From: a bacterium
GTDB taxonomy: Bacteria > Vulcanimicrobiota > Vulcanimicrobiia > Vulcanimicrobiales > SCRA01
DNA length: 64,000 nucleotides
Direction of reading: 5' to 3'
NCBI GenBank assembly: GCA_004298675.1
Contig: SCRI01000086.1
Span: 1-64,000, forward strand
The position numbers were made by a program, and so were the translations under genes. This document shows, piece after piece, positions 18,474 through 26,628 of this stretch. Positions within the stretch are counted from its first letter, which is position 1. Each line of letters starts with the position of its first letter. Below the pieces are notes generated by a model. The model did not search any database and had not been told where the DNA came from. It saw nothing but the letters and a program-made list of their open reading frames with translations.

Positions 18474-19609
18474 TCGTCGTGGGCCTCATGGCGGGGACCT
18501 CGCTCGACGGCATCGACGTCGCCGTCGTCGAGCTGCGTCCGCGCGGCCCCAGCTACAGCGTCGAGCTGCTGCGTTTTCAGACGATCCCGTACGAGCGTAC
18601 GTTGGAGCGCCGGCTGCGCGCGGCCCTGCCGCCGCAGAGCGCCTCTGCACGCGAGGTCTGCGAACTGCACGCGGACGTCGGTGCTGCGTTTGGGGACGCC
18701 GCGGCGAGCGTGGCGGAAGGCGTAGAGATCGCCTTTGCCGCCTCGCATGGTCAGACGCTGTATCACTGTGGGAGGCGCGCTGGCCGCGGCGGTGCGACGC
18801 TGCAGATCGGCGATGCCTTTGCGATACGCGAGCGTGTGGGTGTGACGGTTGCCTATGATTTCAGGAGCGCCGACTGCGCCGCCGGGGGCGAGGGCGCGCC
18901 GCTGGTGCCGTACGCCGATGCGCTGTTGCTGCGCCGCCCGGGCCTGCCGCGCGTGGCGCTCAACCTCGGCGGGATCGCGAATCTCACGCTCATACCCGGC
19001 GACGGCGGCGAGGTCTCGGCCTTCGACGTGGGCCCCGGCAACCTGCTCCTCGACGAGCTGGCGCGCACGCGCTTGGGGCAACCCTTCGATCGCGACGGTA
19101 CTGCGGCGGCGCGCGGCCGAGCCGATACCGCGCTAGTCGAGCGCGTGCTCGCCGATCCCTGGTTCGCGCAGCCTCCGCCCAAATCGACCGGACGCGAGCG
19201 CTTCGGCGCACATGCGCTCGACGGTGCATGGGACGCGCTAACGGCCGAGGACGCCTTGGCCACCGCTGTGGAGATTACCGCGCGCTCCGTCGCCGCCGCG
19301 ATCGGCCGCAGCGGCTACGAGAGCTGCGACGTCCTGGTGTCGGGAGGCGGCGTGCACAACCGCGTGCTGCTGGCCGCCATCGCGCGCGCAACCGCAGTCG
19401 AGGTCCGGTCTTCCGCGTGCGCAGGCATCGATCCCGATGCGAAGGAAGCCATCGCCTTCGCGGTCTTGGGGTACGAGCTGCTGCGTGGCCGTCCCGCGGG
19501 CTTGCCGCGCGTCACCGGCGCAGTTGGACCGCGATTGCTGGGCGCGCTTGCGCCGCAGGGGCTGGAGACATTGCTCGCGCGTGTGCGCGCGGAGGTGGGT
19601 GCAGCGTGA
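18470..19609 (+). CDS. anmK: Anhydro-N-acetylmuramic acid kinase
   Basis: 379 residues, full length. It converts 1,6-anhydroMurNAc to MurNAc-6-phosphate by opening the anhydro ring and phosphorylating it with ATP. Motifs: VGLMAGTSLDGIDVAVVE at the N-terminus, ASHGQTLYH at about residue 91, LNLGGIANLT and DVGPGNLLLDEL in the middle, and VSGGGVHN near 290. GTG start overlapping the previous stop. The product feeds MurQ, encoded two genes downstream. Confidence 0.95.
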   Translation: MIVVGLMAGTSLDGIDVAVVELRPRGPSYSVELLRFQTIPYERTLERRLRAALPPQSASAREVCELHADVGAAFGDAAASVAEGVEIAFAASHGQTLYHCGRRAGRGGATLQIGDAFAIRERVGVTVAYDFRSADCAAGGEGAPLVPYADALLLRRPGLPRVALNLGGIANLTLIPGDGGEVSAFDVGPGNLLLDELARTRLGQPFDRDGTAAARGRADTALVERVLADPWFAQPPPKSTGRERFGAHALDGAWDALTAEDALATAVEITARSVAAAIGRSGYESCDVLVSGGGVHNRVLLAAIARATAVEVRSSACAGIDPDAKEAIAFAVLGYELLRGRPAGLPRVTGAVGPRLLGALAPQGLETLLARVRAEVGAA

Positions 19610-20508
19610 ACGTCGTGGTAGGCGTCGATGCCGGAGGGAGCAAGACGTTGGCGGTAGCCGCCGGCGACGGGCGGCAAGTGGGGCGCGCGCAGCGCGGATC
19701 CGCCAATGCCACGAGCCTGGGCATCGAAACAGCCGTGGCGACGATTCTCGATGCGGTACGCGAAGCGGCCGCTGGCTGCGAAGTGGACGCGATCTGCGTT
19801 GGAGCGGCGGGAGCATCGCGCCGGGGCGTCGCTTTCCCGATCCGGCAGGCGCTGGTGAAGGCCTATCCCGCTGCGCAGGTTCGCATCGTCGACGATGCGG
19901 CGATCGCGTTGCGCGCGGGCGTTGCCGATGGTCCGGCCGTCGTGGTCATCGCGGGCACGGGATCGATCGGATATGCCGAGGATGCGCAGGGCCAGGGTCA
20001 CCGCGCGGGTGGGCTGGGTTGGCTGATCGGCGACGAAGGTTCCGGCTACGCCGTAGGTTTGGCGGCCCTACGTGAGGCGGCCAAGGCGCTGGACGGCCGT
20101 GGAGAGGCGCAGGGACTGCTGGAGCTCGTGCGCGAGCAGTTGCCGGCTACGGACCGCGAAGAACTGCTCTCCAGCGTCTACACGCGCAGCGGCGCGCATC
20201 TCGAGACGGCGCGCGTGGCGGCGCTGGCCGAGGGCGTGCTGCGTCTGGCCGCGCAGGGAGACCGTTTTGCCGCCGCCATTGTCGAACAGGCGGCTGCGGA
20301 CTTGGGCGCGCTGGCGCTGTACGCGGCGCGCGCGGCAGGCTTGAGCGGCTCCGCGCTGCACGTGGTGCTCGCCGGCGGGATGTTGCGCGGCGAAACCCCC
20401 TTCACCGCGCTCGTGCAGCAGCGCGTCGAACGCGCTCTGCCTGGAGCGAGTGCGCAGGTTCTCTCGCGCGAGCCGGTGGAGGGGGCGCTCGTTCTTGCGC
20501 GACGCTGA
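19606..20508 (+). CDS. BadF/BadG/BcrA/BcrD-family amino-sugar kinase (MurK/NagK-like)
   Basis: 300 residues of the ASKHA ATPase fold: phosphate-1 loop GVDAGGSKTLAVAA at the N-terminus, IAGTGSIGYAE at about residue 112 and LAGGMLRGETPF near 250. The family includes eukaryotic-type GlcNAc kinase and clostridial MurK, which phosphorylates MurNAc and GlcNAc and sits beside murQ. Position between anmK and murQ, after nagZ, argues for phosphorylating the GlcNAc and/or MurNAc released by NagZ. GTG start overlapping the anmK stop (GTGA). Confidence 0.85.
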   Translation: MNVVVGVDAGGSKTLAVAAGDGRQVGRAQRGSANATSLGIETAVATILDAVREAAAGCEVDAICVGAAGASRRGVAFPIRQALVKAYPAAQVRIVDDAAIALRAGVADGPAVVVIAGTGSIGYAEDAQGQGHRAGGLGWLIGDEGSGYAVGLAALREAAKALDGRGEAQGLLELVREQLPATDREELLSSVYTRSGAHLETARVAALAEGVLRLAAQGDRFAAAIVEQAAADLGALALYAARAAGLSGSALHVVLAGGMLRGETPFTALVQQRVERALPGASAQVLSREPVEGALVLARR

Positions 20509-21394
20509 GCCGCTGCCGCCGACGGAGCGCCGCAACCCGCGCACGGGCGCGCTCGATGTGCTCCCTACGCTGGAGCTAGTGCGCCTCCTCGATGCGGAGA
20601 ATCGCGCGGTGTTGCCGGCAGTTGAGGCGGCGGCGGGGCAGATTGCCCGCGCCGTCGATGCCGTGGTGGAGCGTTTGCGCAGCGGTGGGCGCCTGCATTA
20701 CTTCGGTGCCGGCACGAGCGGACGGCTAGCCATGCTCGACGCGGCGGAGTGTCCGCCCACGTTCGGAACCCCCGCGGAGTTGGTGCAGGCGCACATCGCG
20801 GGCGGGCCCGAGGCGCTTGAGCGTGCGGTCGAGGGCGCGGAAGACGACCGCGCAGCAGGGCTGCGTGAGGCGCGCGCGAGTGTGGATGCGGGCGACGCCG
20901 CGGTGGGGGTGAGCGCCGGCGGCACGGCGCCGTACGTCGTGGGTGCGCTGGCAGCGGCGCGAGCGCGTGGTGCCCTGACGATCGCCGTGCAGTGCGTGGA
21001 CGGCGGTCCGCTCGCGGCCGAAGCGGAGATCACGATCGCCGCAGTCGTGGGCCCGGAGGCCATCGCCGGATCGACGCGCATGAAGGCCGGCACCGCGCAG
21101 AAGCTGATCCTCAACACGCTCTCGACCGCGTGCATGGTGCGGCTGGGGAGGGTCTACGGCAACCTGATGGTCGACGTACGCGCCACCAACGCCAAGCTGC
21201 GCGCGCGTGCGGTGCGTCTGGTCCGCGCGCTCGCGCACTGCGACGAGGCCAGCGCGCGCGCGGCGTTGGAGCATAGCGGCTGGGAGGTGAAGGTTGCCAT
21301 CGTCGCGCTGCACCGCGGCGTCGACGACGAGAGCGCGCGCGCGCTGTTGGCCCAGAGCGCGGGGGCGCTGCGACCTTTGTTGGAGGAGGGGTGA
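20495..21394 (+). CDS. murQ: N-acetylmuramic acid 6-phosphate etherase
   Basis: 299 residues. It cleaves the lactyl ether of MurNAc-6-phosphate to GlcNAc-6-phosphate plus D-lactate. The SIS domain shows LHYFGAGTSGRLAMLDAAE, CPPTFGTP, the catalytic Glu region GAEDDRAAG, VGVSAGGTAPYVVGAL and IAGSTRMKAGTAQKL, all MurQ signatures. I chose the TTG at 20495 because GGAGGGG lies about 9 bases upstream and the N-terminus then aligns with the family (TERRNPRTGALD). An in-frame GTG at 20450 would add 15 residues lying inside the kinase gene. Either way the gene overlaps the end of the upstream kinase gene. Confidence 0.93.
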   Translation: MRDAEPLPPTERRNPRTGALDVLPTLELVRLLDAENRAVLPAVEAAAGQIARAVDAVVERLRSGGRLHYFGAGTSGRLAMLDAAECPPTFGTPAELVQAHIAGGPEALERAVEGAEDDRAAGLREARASVDAGDAAVGVSAGGTAPYVVGALAAARARGALTIAVQCVDGGPLAAEAEITIAAVVGPEAIAGSTRMKAGTAQKLILNTLSTACMVRLGRVYGNLMVDVRATNAKLRARAVRLVRALAHCDEASARAALEHSGWEVKVAIVALHRGVDDESARALLAQSAGALRPLLEEG

Positions 21395-22953
21395 GGGCGA
21401 AGCGTCTGCCCGGGCTGTTAGCGCTCCTCGCAGCCTTGACGTGGGCGTGGGCGCCGGCGGCGGCGCGGAACGCCCCCGCGCCAATCGCCTTCGTGCCGCT
21501 CGACGATCGCCCCGTCACCTACCAGTTGCCGCTCATGCTCGGCGAGATCGCCGGCGTGGACGTGCGCACGCCGCCCGCGGCCCTGTTCGGGCATTACCTC
21601 ACGCCGGGCGATCCCGATGGAATCCTGCGCTGGCTCGGCGGTGAGCGCACCGCGGGAGTGAGCGCGCTGGTCGTTTCTTCCGACATGGCCGTCTACGGTG
21701 GCCTGGTGGCGGCGCGCGTCGACGACGCCTCTCTGTATGCGGCCGTATCACGGATCCGGCGCTTGGGTGCCCTGCGCGCCGACCGGCCCGGCGCGTGGTT
21801 TGCCGTCTTCGGTACCGTGATGCGCTTGGCGCCCACGTGGACGCCGCAGACCGCTCAGCAGACACAGCTCATCACCCGCTACGCCAACCTCCCCGACCCG
21901 CCGCAGACGTTGCAGGAACGCGAGGAGTCGCAGCGTCTCGCAGAACGCTTGGGGCCGGCGCTGCAGCGCTATCTCGCGGCGCGCAGGCGCGACGCCGGCG
22001 TCGATCTTTGGATACTGCAGCTGGCGGCGCAGGGCGACTTTGATCGTATCGTGCTGGGGCAGGACGACGCGGGGCGAGTTGGTCTGCACGTCAAGGACGT
22101 GCGTGCGCTCGAGCGCGCCCAGCGCAGCTTCGCTCTCGGGGAGAACTCTTCCATCGAGCCCGGCGCCGACGAGCTGGGGATGACGCTCTTGGCGCACGCC
22201 ATCGCGCGCGAGGCCGGCTGGCAGCCGCGCATCGCAGTGCATTACTCGACCGCGCAGGGCCCCGCTACGCAGGATCCGCTCGAGTTCACCACGGCCGATC
22301 AGACTATCAACCATCTGATCGCGCTCTCTGGTTCGCGACGCGACGACGGCTCCGATCACGACGTCACGCTCTTCGTGCGCGCGCCCGGTACCTCGGCGCA
22401 GCAGGAGCAAACGTTCCTCGACGACATCGCCGCCGCGCTCCCAACGCAGGTGGTAGCCGTGGCCGACCTTTCGTTCTTGATGTCACGCGACATGGACGCG
22501 CAGCGCGAGCTCACCGAGGACTTGATCGCGCGCGGCATCGCTGGGAAGATCGATGCCTTCGCTTCGTGGAACACGACCGCGAACACCGTGGGAACCGCGC
22601 TGGCCGAGGCGCTCACCGTGGGCGCCGCCAAACGTATGGGCACGTACGACGAGCGCGCGCACGCCCAGTTCATGCTCGATCGCTACGCCGACGACTTCGC
22701 GTTCCACGACTTCGTGCGCTCCGGCCTCAACAGCGCGCTGACGGAGCGCGACGTGCGCGACCACACCCTGCTCTTCGACGATGCGCTCAGCTTTGCCGAC
22801 CACTACAACCGCGCTACCCTATGGCCGCACGCGCTGACGCTGCTGACGCAGATCTATCCGCAGTATCGCGATGCGGGACTAACCATCACGTTGCCGTGGG
22901 AGCGCACGTTCGAAACCAAGCTCGACGTCCGTCTCGATCCCGGACGTCCCTAG
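21391..22953 (+). CDS. DUF4127 family protein, predicted exported
   Basis: 520 residues from a GTG overlapping the murQ stop. An N-terminal hydrophobic segment ending in AAAR (about residues 8-26) looks like a signal peptide. The mature part begins with the DUF4127 signature FVPLDDRPVTYQLPLML and has VVSSDMAVYGGLVAAR, ELGMTLLAHAIAR and a C-terminal WNTTANTVGTALAEAL. The biochemical activity of DUF4127 is not established, to my knowledge. Being the last gene of a tightly overlapping nagZ-anmK-kinase-murQ operon makes a role in murein or amino-sugar turnover likely. Conserved Asp, Asn and His residues (PLDDRP, WNTTANT) suggest an enzyme. Confidence 0.85.
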   Translation: MRAKRLPGLLALLAALTWAWAPAAARNAPAPIAFVPLDDRPVTYQLPLMLGEIAGVDVRTPPAALFGHYLTPGDPDGILRWLGGERTAGVSALVVSSDMAVYGGLVAARVDDASLYAAVSRIRRLGALRADRPGAWFAVFGTVMRLAPTWTPQTAQQTQLITRYANLPDPPQTLQEREESQRLAERLGPALQRYLAARRRDAGVDLWILQLAAQGDFDRIVLGQDDAGRVGLHVKDVRALERAQRSFALGENSSIEPGADELGMTLLAHAIAREAGWQPRIAVHYSTAQGPATQDPLEFTTADQTINHLIALSGSRRDDGSDHDVTLFVRAPGTSAQQEQTFLDDIAAALPTQVVAVADLSFLMSRDMDAQRELTEDLIARGIAGKIDAFASWNTTANTVGTALAEALTVGAAKRMGTYDERAHAQFMLDRYADDFAFHDFVRSGLNSALTERDVRDHTLLFDDALSFADHYNRATLWPHALTLLTQIYPQYRDAGLTITLPWERTFETKLDVRLDPGRP

Positions 22954-22998
22954 CGCAGCGCCGGAGGCGCGCCGCGCGGGCGCGGTGAAGGTCGGCGC

Positions 22999-23985
22999 AT
23001 GATGCTCGCGGCAACCATTCCGTCGTTCGGCGGTCCCGAAGCCATCGAGATCGCGCAGGTGCCCACGCCCATTCCCGGTCCGCAGGAGGTGCTGGTGCGC
23101 GTGCGCACCGCCGGCCTCAACCGGGCCGAGCTGATGCAGCGTCAAGGGAAGTATCCCGCGCCGCCCGGCGGCGATAACACGCGGCTGGGGCTGGAGCTGA
23201 TGGGTGAGGTTGCCGCGCTCGGGCCGGCGGTCACGCGCTGGCGCACCGGCGATCGCGTCATGGGGCTCGTGATCGACGGAGCGCAGGCGCAGTTCGTGGC
23301 GGTGCACGAGCGCGCCCTGGCGCCCGTGCCGGCGAACTTGAGCGACGTCGAGGCCGGCGCCGTTCCCGAAGCGTACATTACCGCGCACGACGCGCTCTTT
23401 ACCATCGGCGGCTTGCGTCCGGGCTTTGACGTACTGATTCACGCTATCGGCAGCGGCGTCTCCGTGGCGGGACTGCAGCTGGCGCGGGCGGCGGGAGCGC
23501 GCGTCTTCGGCACGGCGCGCACGGCGGAGAAGCTGACTCGCGCGCAGCGGCTGGGCCTGGACGTAGCAATAGATGTCAGCGCAACGCCGGCGTTCGACGA
23601 GGAGGTGCGCCGTGTGGCGCCCGCGGGCGTGGCGCTAGTCATAGACTACGTCGGCGTGCCGTACTTCGACCGCAATCTGCATGCGCTCGCGCCGCAGGGG
23701 CGCTTGGTGCTGGTGGGATCGCTGGGTGGGCAGCGCGGCGAGGTGAACATGGCGCTCGTGTTGGGCCGGCGGCTGCGCGTCGAGGGTACCACCATGCGCG
23801 CCCGGCCGTTCGAGCAGCGTTGCGCCGCCATCCAAGCCTTCGCGCGCGAGGTGGTGCCGCTGCTCGAGCGCGGCGTGGTGAAGCCCGTTGTCGACCGCAC
23901 CTATCCGCTGGAGCGGCTGGCTGAGGCGCACCGCGCCATGGAGGCCAACGTAAACTTCGGCAAGATCGTCATCGAGATTCCATAG
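22999..23985 (+). CDS. NAD(P)H:quinone oxidoreductase, zinc-less MDR family (PIG3-like)
   Basis: 328 residues. Medium-chain dehydrogenase/reductase without zinc ligands: GroES-like N-domain (VRVRTAGLNRAELMQRQGKYP, typical of the PIG3 quinone reductase branch), nucleotide-binding IHAIGSGVSVAGLQLARAAG (about residues 148-167), and a C-terminal AHRAMEANVNFGKIVI. It reduces quinones or enones with NADPH. It starts 45 bases after the DUF4127 stop and precedes the ketopantoate reductase gene by 10 bases. Confidence 0.88.
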   Translation: MMLAATIPSFGGPEAIEIAQVPTPIPGPQEVLVRVRTAGLNRAELMQRQGKYPAPPGGDNTRLGLELMGEVAALGPAVTRWRTGDRVMGLVIDGAQAQFVAVHERALAPVPANLSDVEAGAVPEAYITAHDALFTIGGLRPGFDVLIHAIGSGVSVAGLQLARAAGARVFGTARTAEKLTRAQRLGLDVAIDVSATPAFDEEVRRVAPAGVALVIDYVGVPYFDRNLHALAPQGRLVLVGSLGGQRGEVNMALVLGRRLRVEGTTMRARPFEQRCAAIQAFAREVVPLLERGVVKPVVDRTYPLERLAEAHRAMEANVNFGKIVIEIP

Positions 23986-23995
23986 GAGGCTCAAC

Positions 23996-24922
23996 TTGCG
24001 TATCGCGGTCATGGGCACGGGTGGTCTGGGTGGTTACTTCGGCGCGCGTCTGGCGCAGGCGGGAAACGACGTCGCTTTCATCGCGCGCGGCGCCCACCTG
24101 GAGGCGATCCGGCGCGAGGGGCTACGCGTGCGCAGCGCGCTGGGAGACCTGCACATCGCGCCTGCTCGCGCAAGCGCCGACCCCGCTGACGTCGGTCCGG
24201 TCGACGCGGTGATCTTCGCAGTGAAGCTCTGGGACAGCGAGCGCGCCGCCGAACAGTTGGCACCGCTGTTGGGGCCGCGGACGCTGGTGGTTTCGTTTCA
24301 GAACGGTGTGGAGAAGGACGAAACATTGGCGCGCATCGTCGGGCGCGAACACGTGGTGGGCGGCGTGGGCTACATCGCGGCCGCGATCGAGGCTCCGGGT
24401 GTGATCCGCCACACGGGAACGATGCAGCGTCTGGTCTTCGGCGAGCTCGACGGTACGCGTACGCCGCGCGTGGAGGCCTTTGCCGCTGCCTGTGCCGCCG
24501 CCGGTATCGCCCATGAGGTCAGTCCCAACATTCGCTTGGCCACCTGGGAGAAGTTCGTCTTTCTCGTGGGCTTGAGCGCGACGACCGCGCTGATCCGTCA
24601 GCCGATCGGACCGATCCGCGCCAATGCGCGCAGCCGTGCGCTGTTCTTGCAGATCATGCGGGAGGTGGTGGAGCTGGGACTGGCCAGCGGCGTGGCGCTC
24701 GACCCCGCATACGCGGAGGGCAGGCTGGCCTTCGCTGATTCGATGCCGGCGGAGATGATGGCCTCGATGGCGGTGGATCTGCAGCGTGGGAACCGCTTGG
24801 AGCTACCCTGGCTCAGCGGCGCCGTCGCGCGCTTGGGGCAGCAGGCCGGGGTCTCGACACCCGTCAACTCGTTCGTCGCGGACGCGCTCGACCTCTACGT
24901 CAGTGGAAATCCCGGCGGGTAG
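23996..24922 (+). CDS. panE: 2-dehydropantoate 2-reductase
   Basis: 308 residues from a TTG start preceded by AGGAGG at 7-8 bases. Rossmann motif MGTGGLGGYFGARLAQAG at the N-terminus, VKLWDSERAAEQLAPLL, SFQNGVEKDETL and HTGTMQRLVFGE in the middle, and the C-terminal helical domain with WEKFVFLVGLSATTALIRQP and the substrate-binding NRLELPWLSGAVARLG. It reduces ketopantoate to pantoate with NADPH for pantothenate/CoA synthesis, although related 2-ketoacid reductases share the fold. It probably shares a transcript with the upstream quinone reductase. It is convergent with the DAHP synthase gene, with a 3-base gap. Confidence 0.85.
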   Translation: MRIAVMGTGGLGGYFGARLAQAGNDVAFIARGAHLEAIRREGLRVRSALGDLHIAPARASADPADVGPVDAVIFAVKLWDSERAAEQLAPLLGPRTLVVSFQNGVEKDETLARIVGREHVVGGVGYIAAAIEAPGVIRHTGTMQRLVFGELDGTRTPRVEAFAAACAAAGIAHEVSPNIRLATWEKFVFLVGLSATTALIRQPIGPIRANARSRALFLQIMREVVELGLASGVALDPAYAEGRLAFADSMPAEMMASMAVDLQRGNRLELPWLSGAVARLGQQAGVSTPVNSFVADALDLYVSGNPGG

Positions 24923-24925
24923 GCG

Positions 24926-25741
24926 TTAGGCGTAGGCCGCGCGACGTGCGGAGTCGGCGCTGCGCTGCGCGATTTCGCGCGCGTGCAGGTACGGCTGCAG
25001 GCCGGTCAAGATCTCGTCGAAAAGCGCGAAGGAGATGGCCTGCGCGGCGTCGCTGACCGACTCCGCGGGACGTGGGTGCACCTCCACCATCAGGCCGTGC
25101 ACGCCCAGGGCCACGCAGGCCGCGGCCAGCGGCGCGACGATGTCGGTGCGGCCGGTGGAGTGCGAGAGATCCACGATCACCGGCAGCGAGGACATCTGCA
25201 CCAAGAGCGCGGCGCCGGCGAGGTCGAGCATGTTGCGCGTGAGCGGCTCGAAGCCGCGCACGCCGCGCTCGCACAGGATTACCTGCGGATTGCCTTGCAG
25301 AACGTACTCCGCGGCCGAGAGCGTCTCTTCGACGGTGGCGGAGAGGCCGCGCTTGAGCAGCACGGGTTTTCGCTCTTTAGCCAAGCGCTTGAGCAGCGAG
25401 AAGTTTTGCATGTTGCGCGCGCCCACTTGGATCACGTCCACGTAGGAGGCCACCAGCGGCACCGCTTCCACGTCCATCACTTCGGAGACGGCCAACATGC
25501 CGTGGGCATCGGCGGCTTCGCGCAGCAGGCGCAGCCCCGGCTCGCCTAGCCCCTGGAAGGAATGCGGCGAGGTGCGCGGCTTGAAGGCGCCGCCGCGCAG
25601 CATCCGTACCCCGCGCGAGGAGAGGAAGGCCGCCGCCTGATGGATCTGCTCGCGGCTCTCCACGCTGCACGGTCCGGCCATCACGTGGAAGTCCGAGAAC
25701 CAGGCTTCGTACGGGATGGGTTGTTGGACGCTGCTGCTCAT
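24926..25741 (-). CDS. aroF: 3-deoxy-7-phosphoheptulonate (DAHP) synthase, type I-beta, no regulatory domain
   Basis: 271 residues. First enzyme of the shikimate pathway, condensing phosphoenolpyruvate and erythrose-4-phosphate. Motifs: [13 protein letters not shown] at about residue 21, [17 protein letters not shown] at 48, [10 protein letters not shown] at 104, [14 protein letters not shown] at 121, [11 protein letters not shown] at 146, DLSHSTGR at 181 and MVEVHP near 212 (metal site). The N-terminus begins only about 20 residues before the barrel, so neither an ACT-like/ferredoxin-like nor a chorismate-mutase regulatory domain is present. Start ATG with GGAGGAGAG just upstream. The leader contains an aromatic attenuator (see 25766-25905), which would supply the feedback the protein lacks. 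Confidence 0.93.
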   Translation of the reverse strand: MSSSVQQPIPYEAWFSDFHVMAGPCSVESREQIHQAAAFLSSRGVRMLRGGAFKPRTSPHSFQGLGEPGLRLLREAADAHGMLAVSEVMDVEAVPLVASYVDVIQVGARNMQNFSLLKRLAKERKPVLLKRGLSATVEETLSAAEYVLQGNPQVILCERGVRGFEPLTRNMLDLAGAALLVQMSSLPVIVDLSHSTGRTDIVAPLAAACVALGVHGLMVEVHPRPAESVSDAAQAISFALFDEILTGLQPYLHAREIAQRSADSARRAAYA

Positions 25742-25765
25742 GGGCTCTCCTCCGGATGGGGTTAG

Positions 25766-25801
25766 AAAAAAAACGAACGCCCCCGCTGTGGAGCGGGGGC
25801 G
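25766..25801 (-). terminator. aroF attenuator: intrinsic terminator hairpin with U-run
   Basis: On the minus strand, CGCCCCCGCT - CCAC - AGCGGGGGCG forms a perfect 10-bp stem with a 4-base loop (25778-25801), followed after TTCG by eight T (25766-25773). It lies between the aromatic leader peptide and the aroF ribosome site, 24 bases before the aroF ATG. The 5' arm contains CCGCTCC (25790-25796), complementary to GGAGCGG at the end of the leader peptide reading frame, so an alternative antiterminator is possible. Confidence 0.9.
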
Positions 25802-25836
25802 CGTACGAACTCGGTGTCGTGGGGTATACGCGAACC

Positions 25837-25905
25837 TCAGCCGCTCCTTCGATGGGCGTCCGTAAAGTACCAGTACGCAAAATAGGAGCGTGGCGAGGTG
25901 AACAT
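25837..25905 (-). CDS. aroF leader peptide (aromatic attenuation peptide)
   Basis: A 22-codon reading frame: [18 protein letters not shown] then RRSG and TGA. Codons 8-14 read Tyr-Phe-Ala-Tyr-Trp-Tyr-Phe. GGAGG lies 5 bases before the ATG. The peptide is followed by the terminator at 25766-25801. Three mutually exclusive pairings are visible: segment 1 CGCTCCT (codons 6-8, 25884-25890) with segment 2 AGGAGCG (codons 20-22, within 25841-25848); segment 2 GGAGCGG with segment 3 CCGCTCC (25790-25796); and segment 3 with segment 4, the terminator. A ribosome stalled on the aromatic codons would cover segment 1 and free segment 2 to block the terminator. This is the layout of trp/phe-type attenuators. 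Confidence 0.85.
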   Translation of the reverse strand: MFTSPRSYFAYWYFTDAHRRSG

Positions 25906-25961
25906 GGTTACCTCCAGGGTAGCACGGTGCGTCAAGTGGGCCAATGCTGGGGGCTGCGATC

Positions 25962-25990
25962 TTGACCCGCTTGGATATACGAGATATACT
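25962..25990 (+). promoter_or_regulatory. Sigma-70-type promoter of the RHH-VapC module
   Basis: TTGACC (25962-25967), 17-base spacer, TATACT (25985-25990). The start codon GTG of the antitoxin begins 7 bases after the -10 box, where transcription should start, so the mRNA is predicted to be leaderless. The repeated ATATAC/ATATACT around the -10 box could be part of an autoregulatory operator. Confidence 0.75.
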
Positions 25991-25996
25991 GGCGGC

Positions 25997-26227
25997 GTGA
26001 CGAAGGTATTGCTTTCGCTGGACGAGCGCGTATTGCGGCGGATCGATCGTGCCGCGAAGGCGCAAGGACTATCCCGTAGCGCGTACGTCGCGCGGTTGGC
26101 ACAACAGGAGACGGCCTCGCGTGGGCTCTCACCGGAGGCGGCGCTGCGACGTCTCGATCGCCTCTTCGCGCGTCAGCCTTCGGGCGATGCCACGGCGGCT
26201 ATTCGAGCCGAGCGCGACGCACGGTGA
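25997..26227 (+). CDS. Ribbon-helix-helix antitoxin of a VapC module
   Basis: 76 residues. The N-terminal [33 protein letters not shown] is a ribbon-helix-helix (CopG/MetJ-like) DNA-binding fold: a short beta strand, then two helices with the conserved G-x-S-R-S turn. The C-terminal 35 residues ([12 protein letters not shown] and a charged tail) would be the toxin-binding part. The gene lies directly under a near-consensus promoter and its stop overlaps the toxin GTG, the usual autoregulated antitoxin-toxin layout. Confidence 0.8.
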   Translation: MTKVLLSLDERVLRRIDRAAKAQGLSRSAYVARLAQQETASRGLSPEAALRRLDRLFARQPSGDATAAIRAERDAR

Positions 26228-26628
26228 ATCAGGCGGTCCTCGACGCCTCCGTGGTCTTGAAGTGGTTTCAACCGGAGACCGAACGGCATGCCGCCGCTGC
26301 GCGGTCGCTGCGGGCAGACTTTCAGGCCGGAACACTTGCCGTCATTGCTCCGCCGCTGCTCTACGTCGAGATCGTGAACGTCGCGGGCCGGCGGTGGCGC
26401 TGGGAGCGTGCCGCGCTGGTGGATCTTGCGCATGCCCTTCAGGCGCTGCGCTTTGACGTGCGTCAGCCTGCGCTTGGAAGCGTGGCGGAATGGACGGCGC
26501 GCGGTTTGACGGCGTACGATGCCACGTACGTCGCACTCGCGCAGGCGGAGGCCATCCCGCTCGTCACGGACGACGAGCAGATCCTGGCGCTGGCCCCGGC
26601 CGCGTCACGCGCGCTCGCCGGTGTGTGA
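26224..26628 (+). CDS. PIN-domain toxin, VapC family
   Basis: 134 residues from a GTG overlapping the antitoxin stop. PIN RNase fold: first acidic residue in VLDASVVLKWFQPE (Asp7), Glu in YVEIVNV, Asp in LTAYDATYVALAQ, and Asp in LVTDDEQIL, giving the four-acid metal site expected for VapC. VapC toxins cleave tRNA or rRNA when freed from the antitoxin. The 3' end overlaps the convergent methylmalonyl-CoA epimerase gene by 24 bases. Confidence 0.85.
   Translation: MNQAVLDASVVLKWFQPETERHAAAARSLRADFQAGTLAVIAPPLLYVEIVNVAGRRWRWERAALVDLAHALQALRFDVRQPALGSVAEWTARGLTAYDATYVALAQAEAIPLVTDDEQILALAPAASRALAGV

Noticed and set aside
25916-25944. TTGGCC-17-TACCCT as the aroF promoter (minus strand)
   Set aside because: The spacing is right, but the transcript would begin after the leader's GGAGG ribosome site; the promoter is probably elsewhere, so I did not list it.
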